A DNA stretch of 64,000 nucleotides, taken from assembly GCA_944367565.1 (NCBI GenBank), contig CALVWR010000001.1, forward strand, positions 109,508 through 173,507, written 5' to 3'. The stretch is from an uncultured Clostridia bacterium. GTDB lineage: Bacteria; Bacillota; Clostridia; Christensenellales; Borkfalkiaceae. The notes below the pieces were generated by a model, which saw only the letters and a list, made by a program, of their open reading frames with translations, was not told the origin of the DNA and made no database searches. The translations under genes were made by a program, and so were the position numbers. Of the stretch, positions 10,349-19,767 are shown in pieces. Within the stretch, counting starts at the first letter, position 1, and every line of letters begins with the position of its first letter.

Positions 10349-11005
10349 TCACTGGAACTTGACGCGCTCGCCCGTTCCTTCGTATTTTGTCCACTCGCAC
10401 ACGTTCACCGCGTGATCCCCGATCCGTTCAAAATACTTTGCAATCATCATCAGAACCAGCGCGTCGTCGGCATTTTCGGGGTCTTTTTTCATGAATTCGA
10501 TCAGACCGTTTTTGACCTCGATGAACAGTTCGTCCATCCTGTCATCCTTCTTTGCCGTTTCGTCGGCAAGCCTTTCGTCGGCAAAGATAAAACTGTCCAC
10601 GCTGTTTTTCACCATGTCTTTCGCTAAAATCCCCATCATTTTCAGCCGCACCGCGTCGGCTTTCAGTACCACCCCGCCGTTTGCCGCGATCAGCTCTCCG
10701 ATGTCCCCCGCCTGATCGCCGATCCTCTCGATGTCCGTGATCACTTTCAGCGTTGTGGATACCGCACGGAAGTCCGCCGCCACCGGCTGTTCCCTCAGAA
10801 GAAGCCGCATACACATCCGCTCGATCTCCATTTCGTATTCGTCCACTTTCTTGTCCCGTCCGTGAATCTCCGCCGCAAGTTCCGTGTCGTTTTCCGTGAG
10901 AGCCGTGACCGTCTGATCGATCATATCCTCCACCAGAACGCACATCTCTTTCAGGCGCATATTCATTTCCGCAAGTCCTTCTTCCAGATACTTTCTCGCA
11001 CTCAT
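10349..11005 (-). CDS. phoU: Phosphate transport/regulation protein PhoU
   Basis: Helical-bundle protein that links the Pst transporter to phosphate signalling. The 218 residues contain two PhoU repeats, each with the metal-binding type motif: TDIERIGDQAGDIGE near residue 85 and KYFERIGDHAVNVCEW near residue 190. ATG 11005 is chosen over an upstream extension because of GGGAGGA 7 nt before it; pstB ends 13 nt upstream. Last gene of the pst operon. Confidence 0.94.
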   Translation of the reverse strand: MSARKYLEEGLAEMNMRLKEMCVLVEDMIDQTVTALTENDTELAAEIHGRDKKVDEYEMEIERMCMRLLLREQPVAADFRAVSTTLKVITDIERIGDQAGDIGELIAANGGVVLKADAVRLKMMGILAKDMVKNSVDSFIFADERLADETAKKDDRMDELFIEVKNGLIEFMKKDPENADDALVLMMIAKYFERIGDHAVNVCEWTKYEGTGERVKFQ

Positions 11006-11018
11006 TTCGATTCCTCCC

Positions 11019-11825
11019 TCAGCCGAATCTGCCCGTAATATAATTTTCCGTCTGCTTTTGTGCAGGCGACGTAAATACTTGCTCCGTGTCACCATATTCT
11101 ATCAGATCTCCCAACAAAAAGAACGCCGTTCTGTCCGATATCCGCACCGCCTGCTGCATATTGTGCGTCACGATCACCACCGTTACTTCCTTTTTCAGTT
11201 CCATGCAGAGTTCCTCGATCTTTCCCGTCGAAATGGGATCGAGCGCGCTCGTCGGTTCGTCCATCAAAATGATCTGCGGACCTACCGCAAGCGCGCGGGC
11301 GATGCAAAGCCGCTGCTGCTGTCCGCCGGAAAGTCCCAGCGCCGACTTGTTCAGCCGGTCCTTGAGTTCGTCCCACATCGCCGCCTCTTTCAGCGATTTT
11401 TCCACGATCTCGTCGAGATCGGCGCGCTTACGAATCCCGAACGTCCTCGGTCCGTACGCGATATTGTCGTATACGCTCATCGGAAACGGATTAGGCTTCT
11501 GAAAAACCATCCCCACGTTCTTTCTCAGTTCGTTCACGTCGACGTCGCCGTAAATATCCACGTCACCTATCTTGAACTCGCCCGTGATCCTGCATCCCGC
11601 TACCAGATCGTTCATGCGGTTGAAACATTTCAAAAACGTGCTCTTACCGCAGCCCGAAGGACCGATGAACGCCGTGATCTGTTTTTCGGGAATGTCGATG
11701 GATATATTTTTAAGCGCCTGAAAATCTCCGTAATAAAGATCGGCGTTTTTTACCTGTATTCTTCCGCCGTAGCGGGCGATCTCCCCGCCGTCAGCTTTGC
11801 TTTTTTCCTTTCTTTTTGCAAACAA
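11019..11825 (-). CDS. pstB: Phosphate ABC transporter ATP-binding protein
   Basis: ATPase of the high-affinity phosphate importer. Walker [10 protein letters not shown], the signature LSGGQQQR and Walker [13 protein letters not shown] are all intact. No ATG stands near the conserved start of the fold ([16 protein letters not shown]). The best-supported start is TTG at 11825, nine bases after an AAGGAG site, giving 268 residues and a 35-bp overlap with the end of pstCA. A longer frame opens at another TTG (11867) without such a site. Confidence 0.93.
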   Translation of the reverse strand: MFAKRKEKSKADGGEIARYGGRIQVKNADLYYGDFQALKNISIDIPEKQITAFIGPSGCGKSTFLKCFNRMNDLVAGCRITGEFKIGDVDIYGDVDVNELRKNVGMVFQKPNPFPMSVYDNIAYGPRTFGIRKRADLDEIVEKSLKEAAMWDELKDRLNKSALGLSGGQQQRLCIARALAVGPQIILMDEPTSALDPISTGKIEELCMELKKEVTVVIVTHNMQQAVRISDRTAFFLLGDLIEYGDTEQVFTSPAQKQTENYITGRFG

Positions 11826-13614
11826 CTTTCGTATCTCCTTGTAATTTCGATAACTTCTTCCCGACAAAATCCGCCGCCAGATTCAGAATCAGCACCAGCA
11901 CGATAAGCACGCACGCCGTGGCGTACGCTTCGTTGATATACCGGTTTTCCCCCGCGAATCTGTAAAGCGCGACGGCAAGCGTCGTTCCGCCGCTCAGAAA
12001 TCCCGCAGGCATCGCCGCGACCACGCTTCCCGTCGTATAAAGGAAGGGCGCGGATTCGCTGATCACGCGGCTCATGGCGAGAATGATCGCCGAGAAAATG
12101 CCGGGAAGCGCGCTAGGAAGAACGACCTTGAAAATCGTGCGCACCTTGCCTGCGCCGAGAGCAAACGAACCTTCCCTGAGTCCGTCGGAAACCGATTTCA
12201 GGCTTTCTTCCGTGGAACGGATGATCGTGGGGAGCAGCATCAGCGTGATGGTCAGTCCCCCTGCCAAGATGGACGGATAACCGCCGAACCAGACGACGAA
12301 GGTCACCGTGCCGAACAGCGCGTACACGATGGAAGGGATGCCGCTTAAAATGTCGATACACGAGCGGATGAGCCGCACGAGAAGATTCCCCTTTTTCGTG
12401 TATTCGTTGAGATAGATCGCCGTAGCGATACCCAGCGGTACGGAGACGATCAGGCTCAGGAACACCACCGCGAGGGTGGTGACGATACTCGACGCAAGCG
12501 TATAGACGATATGTCCCGACGAATCGATCTCCGTGGTATATTCCCCGAAGAGGAAATGCCAATCGATATGTCCCACGCCCTTGACGAGGACAAAACCGAC
12601 GACGAAGACCAGCGCGACCGCCGCCACACAGCTGCAGATCCAGCAGAGAATTTTGCCGAATTTTTCGATCTTCAGTTTATAAGCGAACTTATCCAGCCAG
12701 CCGACGGAAATTTTTCTGCCGTTTTTCTGTTTTTTCTTTTCGCCGGAAACCAACCCGAAAAGCAGGTTGATGATGAGGATAAAGATCAGCAGCACGACGC
12801 CCGTGGCGATGAGCGCGCCGCGGTGCAATTCGTTGGCGTAGCCCATTTCCAGAACGATGTTCGCCGTCAGCGTGCGGAAGCTCAGAAACAGTCCCGAAGG
12901 GTAATTGACGGCGTTGCCCGCGATCATGACCACCGCCATGGTCTCGCCGACGGCGCGCCCCACGCCGAGGATCAGCGACGCGACAATCCCGCTTTTCGCG
13001 GCGGGAACGACGGTTCTGAATACCGCCTGTTCGTGCGTGGCGCCCAGTGCCCGCGCGCCCTCGTAATAACTCGCCGGAACGGCGTCCAGACTCGTTTTCG
13101 AGAGGGCGACGACGGTGGGCAGAATCATGAGTCCTAAAATAACGGAGACCGATAAGATTCCGCTGCCGCTGCCGTTGGAGGAAAAATTTCCGAGGAGCGG
13201 CAGAAGCACCGACATTCCGAAAAAGCCGTAGATGACGGACGGAATCCCCGCCAGCAGATTGACGATTGCGGAAAATACGCCTCTGATCGGTTTCGGACAG
13301 AAGCGGGAAATGAATACCGCCGTAAAAAATCCGAAAACCCCGCCGACGATGAGCGCGCCCACCGTCCCGACGACGGAGCCGACGATCATCTTGAACACGC
13401 CGTAACTTCCGTTCACGACGCCGGTATAATTATCGGTCGTATCGGGCGCCCACGTCGTTCCGAACAGAAACCGGAAAAATCCGATCTGCCGGAACGCCGG
13501 AATGCTTTCCGCAATGAGAAACACAAATATGGTGATAACGGCAATTATGCAGATAATCGCCGTTATCATGAACAAGCCTTTGCTTGCCGCTTCGCCTGTA
13601 CTGATTCTTTTCAT
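11791..13614 (-). CDS. pstCA: Fused phosphate ABC transporter permease PstC-PstA
   Basis: Single 607-residue polypeptide carrying both permease subunits that are normally separate genes. The first half (about residues 1-290) has the PstC order, with the EAA loop [25 protein letters not shown]. After a charged linker ([10 protein letters not shown]) the second half has the PstA order, with [25 protein letters not shown]. Both halves have about six membrane segments. ATG 13614 overlaps the pstS stop in an ATGA arrangement. A start 38 codons upstream would lie inside pstS and is rejected. The C-terminus is lysine-rich. Confidence 0.93.
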   Translation of the reverse strand: MKRISTGEAASKGLFMITAIICIIAVITIFVFLIAESIPAFRQIGFFRFLFGTTWAPDTTDNYTGVVNGSYGVFKMIVGSVVGTVGALIVGGVFGFFTAVFISRFCPKPIRGVFSAIVNLLAGIPSVIYGFFGMSVLLPLLGNFSSNGSGSGILSVSVILGLMILPTVVALSKTSLDAVPASYYEGARALGATHEQAVFRTVVPAAKSGIVASLILGVGRAVGETMAVVMIAGNAVNYPSGLFLSFRTLTANIVLEMGYANELHRGALIATGVVLLIFILIINLLFGLVSGEKKKQKNGRKISVGWLDKFAYKLKIEKFGKILCWICSCVAAVALVFVVGFVLVKGVGHIDWHFLFGEYTTEIDSSGHIVYTLASSIVTTLAVVFLSLIVSVPLGIATAIYLNEYTKKGNLLVRLIRSCIDILSGIPSIVYALFGTVTFVVWFGGYPSILAGGLTITLMLLPTIIRSTEESLKSVSDGLREGSFALGAGKVRTIFKVVLPSALPGIFSAIILAMSRVISESAPFLYTTGSVVAAMPAGFLSGGTTLAVALYRFAGENRYINEAYATACVLIVLVLILNLAADFVGKKLSKLQGDTKVVCKKKGKKQS

Positions 13615-14498
13615 TTGATTTCGCTGAACTTTTTGATCGCTCCCGTATAGATGTCGAAAAGCTGTTCGAGAGTGAGATTGTCGATGTCGTTGGCGGGATT
13701 GACCACTACGGCAACCGCGTCGAGACAAAGCGTATTTTCCACATATGCCGCGTTGGGACTGGACGAACTCGCAAGACCGATGGTGTTGCCCGTCGCGTCG
13801 TTCTGTACGCCCGTTCTTCCGCCGCCCGAACCGGGATATTGCTGCGCAACGGTCACGTTGGGCTGTACCGTCTTATAGGCGGCGACCAGTTTCTCCATGA
13901 CTTCCGTCATCGACGTGGACCCGATAATCGTGATGGTCGTCGCCTCACTGATCGTCGCCGGCGTGTACGTCCCGGGCGTCCTGTCGGGATCCTGAATCAG
14001 ACCGGACGTCAGCACGGTATCGTTCATCGCGGTCGCGCTCATACAGAAGTTATAAAAATCCTGCGCGGCGGGCGTGATCACGTTATCCGCACGCGTCAGC
14101 ATCAGAAACGGACGCTGAATCGCATACGATCCGTTCTGGACGTTTGCCGCAGTCGCCTCCACGCCGTTTACTTTGACGCTCTTCACTTCGTCCGTCACGG
14201 ACGCAAGAGAAACATAGCCGATGGCGTTTTCGGCGGCGGAGACCGACGCGATGACGTTGGACGTCGCAGACAGTTCCTGACGGTTCTGCACGAAAGAATA
14301 TTCGCTCGTATCCCCTCCGGTGATGTCGTCGAGCGTCACGCCGTCCTTTTCGACGACTTTCTCGAACGCTTCGCGCGTGCCGCTTCCGTTTTCTCTTATG
14401 ACGACGAGAATGTCTTTTTCACCCTGATTGCAGCCGGTTGCCGCAATACCCGTAACGGCCAGCATCGCCGCTACTGCCAAAACCAATAGTTTTTTCAT
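13611..14498 (-). CDS. pstS: Phosphate-binding lipoprotein PstS (Firmicutes-type domain order)
   Basis: Periplasmic-type phosphate receptor anchored as a lipoprotein: basic start, hydrophobic core, then a lipobox-like AATGC with Cys23. The 295 residues have RENGSGTREAFEK (phosphate loop) first and the GSTSMTEVMEKLVAAY segment in the second half, followed by VAVVVNPANDIDNLTLEQL. This is the reverse of the E. coli order but agrees with the order I recall for streptococcal and some clostridial PstS. The ribosome site AAAGGAG precedes ATG 14498. Confidence 0.92.
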   Translation of the reverse strand: MKKLLVLAVAAMLAVTGIAATGCNQGEKDILVVIRENGSGTREAFEKVVEKDGVTLDDITGGDTSEYSFVQNRQELSATSNVIASVSAAENAIGYVSLASVTDEVKSVKVNGVEATAANVQNGSYAIQRPFLMLTRADNVITPAAQDFYNFCMSATAMNDTVLTSGLIQDPDRTPGTYTPATISEATTITIIGSTSMTEVMEKLVAAYKTVQPNVTVAQQYPGSGGGRTGVQNDATGNTIGLASSSSPNAAYVENTLCLDAVAVVVNPANDIDNLTLEQLFDIYTGAIKKFSEIK

Positions 14499-14530
14499 TT
14501 TTCTACTCCTTTTTTTCCTTTGTTGCCATC

Positions 14531-14585
14531 ATTGTAGCAGACAAATGTAATAAATTTACGCCGAAAGTTGTAAAGAAAATGTAAA
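14531..14585 (-). promoter_or_regulatory. pst promoter with candidate Pho box
   Basis: On the minus strand two exact TTTACA hexamers (14585-14580 and 14574-14569) are spaced at 11 bp, with a third weaker copy (ATTACA, 14551-14546) about two turns further on. A -10 box TACAAT lies at 14536-14531 and there is no good -35. This is the pattern of a PhoP/PhoB-activated promoter, so phosphate-starvation control is inferred. No phoPR genes are in the window. Confidence 0.65.
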
Positions 14586-14705
14586 AAAATTGTATTTGAA
14601 AAAACTTCTCGCGCCGACGGCATTTTTCAAACCGCAAGGTTCCGAAACGACCGCCGGTTTTTTTGACGTCAGCATACCTTCCTTCTTTGACAGACGCATC
14701 CCGTC

Positions 14706-14737
14706 AAAAAGGACGCCGCGTAAAAAACGAGGCGTCC
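14706..14737 (-). terminator. Terminator downstream of the GH13 fragment
   Basis: Minus strand: stem GGACGCC / GGCGTCC followed by TTTTTG. It lies about 130 bases after the stop of the GH13 remnant. The rest of the 14586-14868 stretch shows no gene. Confidence 0.6.
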
Positions 14738-14868
14738 CGATCATACCATATAGAATTCAGATCCGTTTTGCTTTTGTTTCCGTAAGGCAGATTTATCCGC
14801 ATTTTCCGAAAAATCTTTCCGTCGGCGATAAACTGCGTTTCTACAAGGAAGCCTTGGGCAAAAATCCT

Positions 14869-16176
14869 TTATTTGCGGACATATACCGCCGTTTCAAACG
14901 GCAAATACCTTCCGCCCGCATCCCGTGCGGTATGCCCGTAATTGGACAGAACAAGACGGAATTCTCCCGCGGGAACGCAAATTTCGTTTTCCCGACCGAA
15001 GTTGCAGACGACGAGAACCTTTTCCTCCTCATAGGCGCGCAGATAGACAAAACAGCCTTTCTGCCCGTCGGTGAGATCGGCAAAACTTCCGTACCTGACC
15101 GCACGACTCTGCTTTCTGAATGTCAACAGCATTTTGTAAAACCTGCGCACGGACTTTTCCGACCGCGCGTCCTTTTCCGCATTGACTTCCGCCCCGCGCG
15201 AATGCAGAGGAATCCACGGTTTGCCCGTTCCGAACCCGAAGTTTTCCCCGCCCGTCCAGGCAACGGGTCGTCGAACGTTGTCACGGCTGCCGGAATTGAT
15301 CTTTTCCATCAGCTCTTCTTCCGGCATTTTTCCGTGATTTTCACGATAGTAATTCCATGTTTCCACATCGTTGAAATCGGTTATTTTCTCATAATGCGGA
15401 TCCGGCGTGCCGAACTCCTGTCCCTGATAAATGAACGGAATTCCCCTGAGCAGATAAAACATGGCGGCATACATGGCGGCGCATTCGCAGCGCAACGTCG
15501 TATCGTTTCCCAGCCTCGAAATATAATGCGCCTGATCGAGATTATCCGTAAATAACGTATACAAAAGATTATGCCTCGCCGTAAAATTCTGCCATTTTAC
15601 GAGAATATCGCGCACTTCGTCGATCTCATAGGGACAACGGTCGAATTTTCTTCCGCGCCCGACGCCGATATGCTCGAACTGAAAAATGCAGGTCAGTTCG
15701 CGTCTGCCCTCTCCGCAGATATCGATGATGTCCTTTTCGCCGGACTGACATTCCCCCACCGTAAAGATATGGCGAGTCTTTTCTCTGTCAAACAATTCGC
15801 GGATATATTCATGCAGGCGCGGACCGTTCAACATTTTTCCCTGCCGAAAATCTTTGGAAATATAATCCAGTACGTCGCAACGAAAACCGTCCACGCCTCT
15901 GTCTACCCAGAAATCCACCACCGCACGCATTTCTTCCCGTACGCGCGGATTTTCCCAGTTGAGGTCGGGCTGTTGCACGGCAAAAGAATGAAGATAGTAT
16001 TCTCCCGTCGGCTCGTTATATTCCCATGCGGAACCGCCGAAGCATGCTTTCCAGTCGTTGAAAGGCTTTTCCGCCCAATAATAGTCGTGATAGGGATTGT
16101 CCCGCGATTTGCGCGCTTGTTGAAACCAGAAATGTCTGTCGGAAGTATGGTTCGCCACCAGATCCATGATCAGTTT
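14869..16176 (-). pseudogene. GH13 alpha-glucosidase / oligo-1,6-glucosidase, lacking its N-terminus
   Basis: Remnant of a cytoplasmic family 13 glucosidase. Homology begins abruptly at [19 protein letters not shown], which is normally about 100 residues into the protein, so the first barrel strands are missing. Downstream it is intact: GFRCDVLDY holds the nucleophile Asp, FTVGECQ the acid Glu, and DNLDQ the transition-state Asp, although the usual NHDQ His is Leu. The open frame continues to 16248, but residues beyond 16176 are antisense to the adjoining GH94 fragment. The missing start means it is unlikely to be active. Confidence 0.85.
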
Positions 16177-16177
16177 A

Positions 16178-17305
16178 TTCGGACATTTTGACGACAAGCG
16201 CAAAGAATATGTGATTGAAACGCCTTTTGCTCCTTTACCGTGGATCAATTACCTCGGCGACGAAGATTTTTTCGGGCTGATTTCCAATACGGGAGGAGGG
16301 TATGATTTTTACAAGGATGCGAAACTCAGGCGGATCACGCGCTACCGTTATAACAATGTACCGACAGACAACGGCGGAAGATGTTTTTATATCGCGGACG
16401 GAAAAACGGTATTTTCGCCCGCCTTTCTTCCCGCAAAAACGGAACTTGACCGCTACGAATGTCGACACGGACTGGGGTATACCCTCTTTCCCGCATAAAA
16501 GAACGGCGTTTGCGCGGATCTTCTCTGCTTTGTGCCGCGGGGCGATTGGTGCGAAATCCAGCAGCTGACGCTGACAAACGCTTCGCGCGAAAAAAAATCG
16601 CTGAAAGTTTTTGCCGCAACCGAATGGTGTCTTTGGAATGCCGTGAACGACAATACGAATTTCCAGCGCAATTACTCGACGGGTGAGGTGGAAATTGAAC
16701 CTTCCGTCCTTTATCACAAGACGGAATATCGCGAAAGGCGCAACCATTTTGCCTTTTATTCCGTCAACGAAAAAGCCTGCGGTTTTGATACCGACCGCGA
16801 CACCTTCCTCGGAAAATTCAACGGATTCGATTCTCCCGCCGCGGTGACGGGCGGGCACTGTTTCAATTCCGTTGCCAGCGGATGGGCGCCCGTCGCCTGT
16901 CACGAGCTTATTGCAGAACTTGCCCCCGGCGAGAAAAAAACACTGATCTTTTTGCTCGGTTATATCGAAAACGCCGAATCGGAAAAATGGGAGGCTCCCG
17001 GCATTATCAACAAGCGGAAGGCACACGCGCTCATCGCAAAATATTGCAGCAGGATCACCGTGGAAAACGCTTTGTATCATCTGAAAAAGTACTGGAAGAA
17101 ACTGCTTTCCGTTTACTCCGTCGTCTCCCCGGATGAAAAGCTGAACAGAATGGTGAATATCTGGAATCAGTACCAGTGTATGGTGACTTTCAACATGAGC
17201 CGTTCCGCCTCCTATTACGAAAGCGGGACCGGCCGCGGCATGGGCTTTCGCGACAGCTGTCAGGATCTGCTGGGGTTTGTTCACATGATTCCCGACCGCG
17301 CACGC
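16178..17305 (+). pseudogene. GH94 cellobiose/chitobiose phosphorylase, 5' fragment with an in-frame stop
   Basis: Remnant of an inverting disaccharide phosphorylase. Homology starts at [27 protein letters not shown], only a codon or two from the normal start, and runs through [25 protein letters not shown] and [14 protein letters not shown] at 16496-16498 then interrupts it in the same frame, after which it resumes with FVPRGDWCEIQQLTLTN. It ends after GFRDSCQDLLGFVHMIPDRAR, about residue 380 of some 800, before the part of the protein holding the catalytic Asp region (NDDPLW). Truncated at both ends and nonsense-mutated, so non-functional. Confidence 0.88.
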
Positions 17306-17416
17306 GGTGCGAAAAGCGATCTCCGCACAGTTGATTCCGCAGGCTTTCAGCGCCTTTAAAATTTTGTCCGTTTCATCGACCCTGCGAATCACTACGACGG
17401 GTATTTTTTTCTCCAT
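17297..17416 (-). pseudogene. KDPG/KHG aldolase, N-terminal fragment
   Basis: About 40 residues beginning MEKKIPVVVIRRVDETDKIL and ending at EIAFRTACA match the start of 2-dehydro-3-deoxyphosphogluconate aldolase (about 210 residues when complete). The rest is lost where it meets the GH94 fragment. Nine bases at 17297-17305 can be read as coding for both partners, which suggests a join at short shared sequence. Confidence 0.75.
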
Positions 17417-17616
17417 TGCTCTTCTCTCCGTGTTATATTCTTTTCAATTATAAAATATTTTATTGAACGTTGATAGGAGCATTTTTATCTATTTATTTAG
17501 AAAAATTATCTTTATCTTTTTCCTTGATCCGGCACCAAATTGCACGACCGCATCGGCATTTTTTTCTGATTTAAAAAACACAATCAAGTTTTTATCTCCT
17601 ACAAATGGTTTTATAT

Positions 17617-17664
17617 AGATAAAGGCGGGCGATTCCGTTGCAACGGAATCGCCCGCCTTTATCT
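17617..17664. repeat. Perfect 48-bp palindrome in the 17417-17743 gap
   Basis: Two 24-base arms meet with no loop; the arm is AGATAAAGGCGGGCGATTCC followed by GTTG. It could act as a terminator in either direction, but neither side has a strong T run. The remaining part of this 330-base gap is AT-rich, with no gene seen. Confidence 0.7.
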
Positions 17665-17743
17665 GCTTTCAACCCGTTATAAAAACACAAAATCTAACGG
17701 ATTTTGCCCGTACAAGGCATTTTCCCTTGCCGGACAGGCGCCA

Positions 17744-18639
17744 CTACCGGAGCGGATCGTTTTTGTTCCGGCGGAAGTTTCCGTTTACGCCGGAAACTTC
17801 CCCATAACAGACAAACACTTCCGGATACTTTTTCATGATGCCGATAAACTCCCCGATCTGCCGTGTATTGATCACGGTAAAAACAATGGCGTTTTCTTCC
17901 CCGGTGTATACGCCGCGGCTTTCTACGATCGTAGCCCCGTGCTTCAGTGTACGCAGCAGGTCCTCCGCAATGATTTCCGGCGTTTTGGTAATGATCCGAC
18001 ACTCCACGGCATTGCGGTTGGAGCGCAGCACGAAGGCTATCGTCCTTTCATAAACAAAGGTCTGCATAACGGAAAGCAGAACGGAATCCAGTTCCCGATA
18101 GACAAAATAGGAAAAAGCGATCGTGATATAACAGATGATGCCGATAATCCTTTCCACATAAGGATAGGAACTTTTTTCCCGAACGATACAGGCGATGATA
18201 TCCGCACCGCCTGTGGAACCGTTGATCTTCAGCATATACCCCGCCCGCACACCCAGCAGCAATCCCGAAAATACGGCTGCCAGAATCGAGCCCCTTCCTG
18301 CTCGTAACGGTAAAAATTGATGTACTGAAAAAGGATGACGAACAGCGATGTCAGCAAAACCGCCAGCAGCGTATACAGCACATATCTGCGCTTTAAGATA
18401 AACCATGCCGCAAGCAGAAGGGGAAAATTCAAAGCGAGACTGAAATAGCCGGCATTGATCCCCGTAACTTCATAAAGCATCGCCGCTATTCCGTCAAACC
18501 CGCTCGGCGCAAAATCGAAAGAATACACAAAGACGTGCAGACCGATCGCCGCCAGAAAGGATACGGCGACGGTCCCGCAAATTTCAAATACCGTTTTCGA
18601 ACGCCGCGGCGATCTGACTTTATTCTCTTTTCCGCCCAT
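17744..18639 (-). pseudogene. YitT-family membrane protein, split by a frameshift
   Basis: A YitT/DUF2179-type protein: five or so N-terminal membrane segments and a C-terminal soluble domain (TVINTRQIGEFIGIMKKYPEVFV). The N-terminal part reads in one frame from ATG 18639 to RYEQEG, and the rest (SILAAVFSGLLLGVRAGYMLKINGSTGGADIIA and on) reads in another. The switch is at a run of four C (18291-18294 on the plus strand); one more base would restore the frame. It is therefore either a real frameshift or a homopolymer sequencing error. The start overlaps the stop of the serine hydrolase gene (TAATG). Confidence 0.82.
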
Positions 18640-19658
18640 TATTCAAGTTCCCGATACCCGTCTTCTTTGATGGCACGATGTAAATCCGCCCGCATTTTCA
18701 TCACTTTTCCGTAATCCTCCTTCCCGTCGCGTCGGATCACGGATACATTGGCATCCGAAAGGATTATCACATAGAATCCGCTCTGCACATCCACGAAAAG
18801 CGACTGTCCCGTGTGTCCGCAATGCCCGATGCTTCCTATCGGAAACAAGCCGCCCGATTGCGGGTAACATTTGTCCACAAATACGAATCCAAGGCCCCGG
18901 GCTTCGCTCATGCCCGCCGTATAGTTGCGCGTCGCCTTTGCAAAAATCTTTTCCCCATACAGCGGCGCACCGCGGGCAGCTAAATGCCGGGCAAACTTTG
19001 TCAGATCGCTCATATCCGCAAAAATTCCCGCATTTCCGCTGACGCCGCCAAGAAATCGGGCGTTGTAATCATTGACCAGCCCCCGTTCTTCTTCGGACAA
19101 ATTGGCATTGACGAACTCCTTCGATCGGTCGGGGCAAAATGCGGTATTCTCCATGCCGAGCGGCTCCGCAACATATTTTTCAAAGGCCGCATCCAAGCGC
19201 ATTCCGAAGATTTTTTCCAGAATTTTGCCAAGCAGAATAAATCCGGGGCAACTGTACAAAACATCTAACCCTGCCGGTATATCCGTCGGGATTCCCAAAA
19301 TATATTCCGCGACGTTTTCATAAGTAACCCCGGGAACATTCAGACTTTTATGCCCGATTCCGATCGTGTGCGTCATAAGATTTCTGATGGTGAGCGCCCT
19401 GCCTCGCCCGGGATAAAATTTTTCCACAGGATCGTTTGGAGAAAGCGCCCGGCGATCCATCGCGATCAGGGCAAGCGTCGTCGGCGCAAGCATTTTGGTA
19501 ACCGACGCCATATCAAACAGCGTTTTGTCTGTGATCTCATGTTCAGAAAAGCGCTTTTCTTCGCCTAAAATGCGTTCTTTTTTCCCGATACGGACGTAAA
19601 TATTGCCGACCGTCCTCTCGCTGACAAGTCTATCCAAAAAATTTTTAAGATATTCCAT
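18639..19658 (-). CDS. Serine hydrolase of the beta-lactamase / penicillin-binding-protein fold
   Basis: 339-residue protein with the SxxK motif SVTK near residue 53, a Tyr-Asn pair in VNDYNARFLGG that matches the YxN element, and HCGHTGQ in place of KTG. No signal peptide or membrane segment is visible, so it is probably cytoplasmic. Family members act as esterases, D-amino peptidases or beta-lactamases, and the substrate cannot be told. It sits between the GH20-like gene and YitT in a set of sugar genes, which hints at deacylation or trimming of a glycan-derived compound. Confidence 0.85.
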   Translation of the reverse strand: MEYLKNFLDRLVSERTVGNIYVRIGKKERILGEEKRFSEHEITDKTLFDMASVTKMLAPTTLALIAMDRRALSPNDPVEKFYPGRGRALTIRNLMTHTIGIGHKSLNVPGVTYENVAEYILGIPTDIPAGLDVLYSCPGFILLGKILEKIFGMRLDAAFEKYVAEPLGMENTAFCPDRSKEFVNANLSEEERGLVNDYNARFLGGVSGNAGIFADMSDLTKFARHLAARGAPLYGEKIFAKATRNYTAGMSEARGLGFVFVDKCYPQSGGLFPIGSIGHCGHTGQSLFVDVQSGFYVIILSDANVSVIRRDGKEDYGKVMKMRADLHRAIKEDGYRELE

Positions 19659-19767
19659 GATTTTGTACCGGTTTTCCCCTTACGCGCGTTACAAAGATCC
19701 GCGCGCCCGATGTCTTTGCAAATTGCCCGTAACGCCCGTGTCCTTGCGAACGAAAGCGGATTTGATG

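Noticed and set aside
10349..11095. N-terminal extension of PhoU to 11095
   Set aside because: The extension overlaps the end of pstB, has no ribosome site and lacks homology; ATG 11005 has GGGAGGA upstream.
13611..14498. PstS with the two lobes in reversed order compared with E. coli, first taken as a novel circular permutation
   Set aside because: The order RENGSGTREAF first and GSTSMTEVMEKL second is, as I recall it, that of streptococcal and other Firmicutes PstS proteins, so it is a known form.
16490..16535. Frameshift in the GH94 fragment
   Set aside because: The two open parts are in the same frame (366 bases apart, a multiple of three). The break is an in-frame TAA, not a shift.
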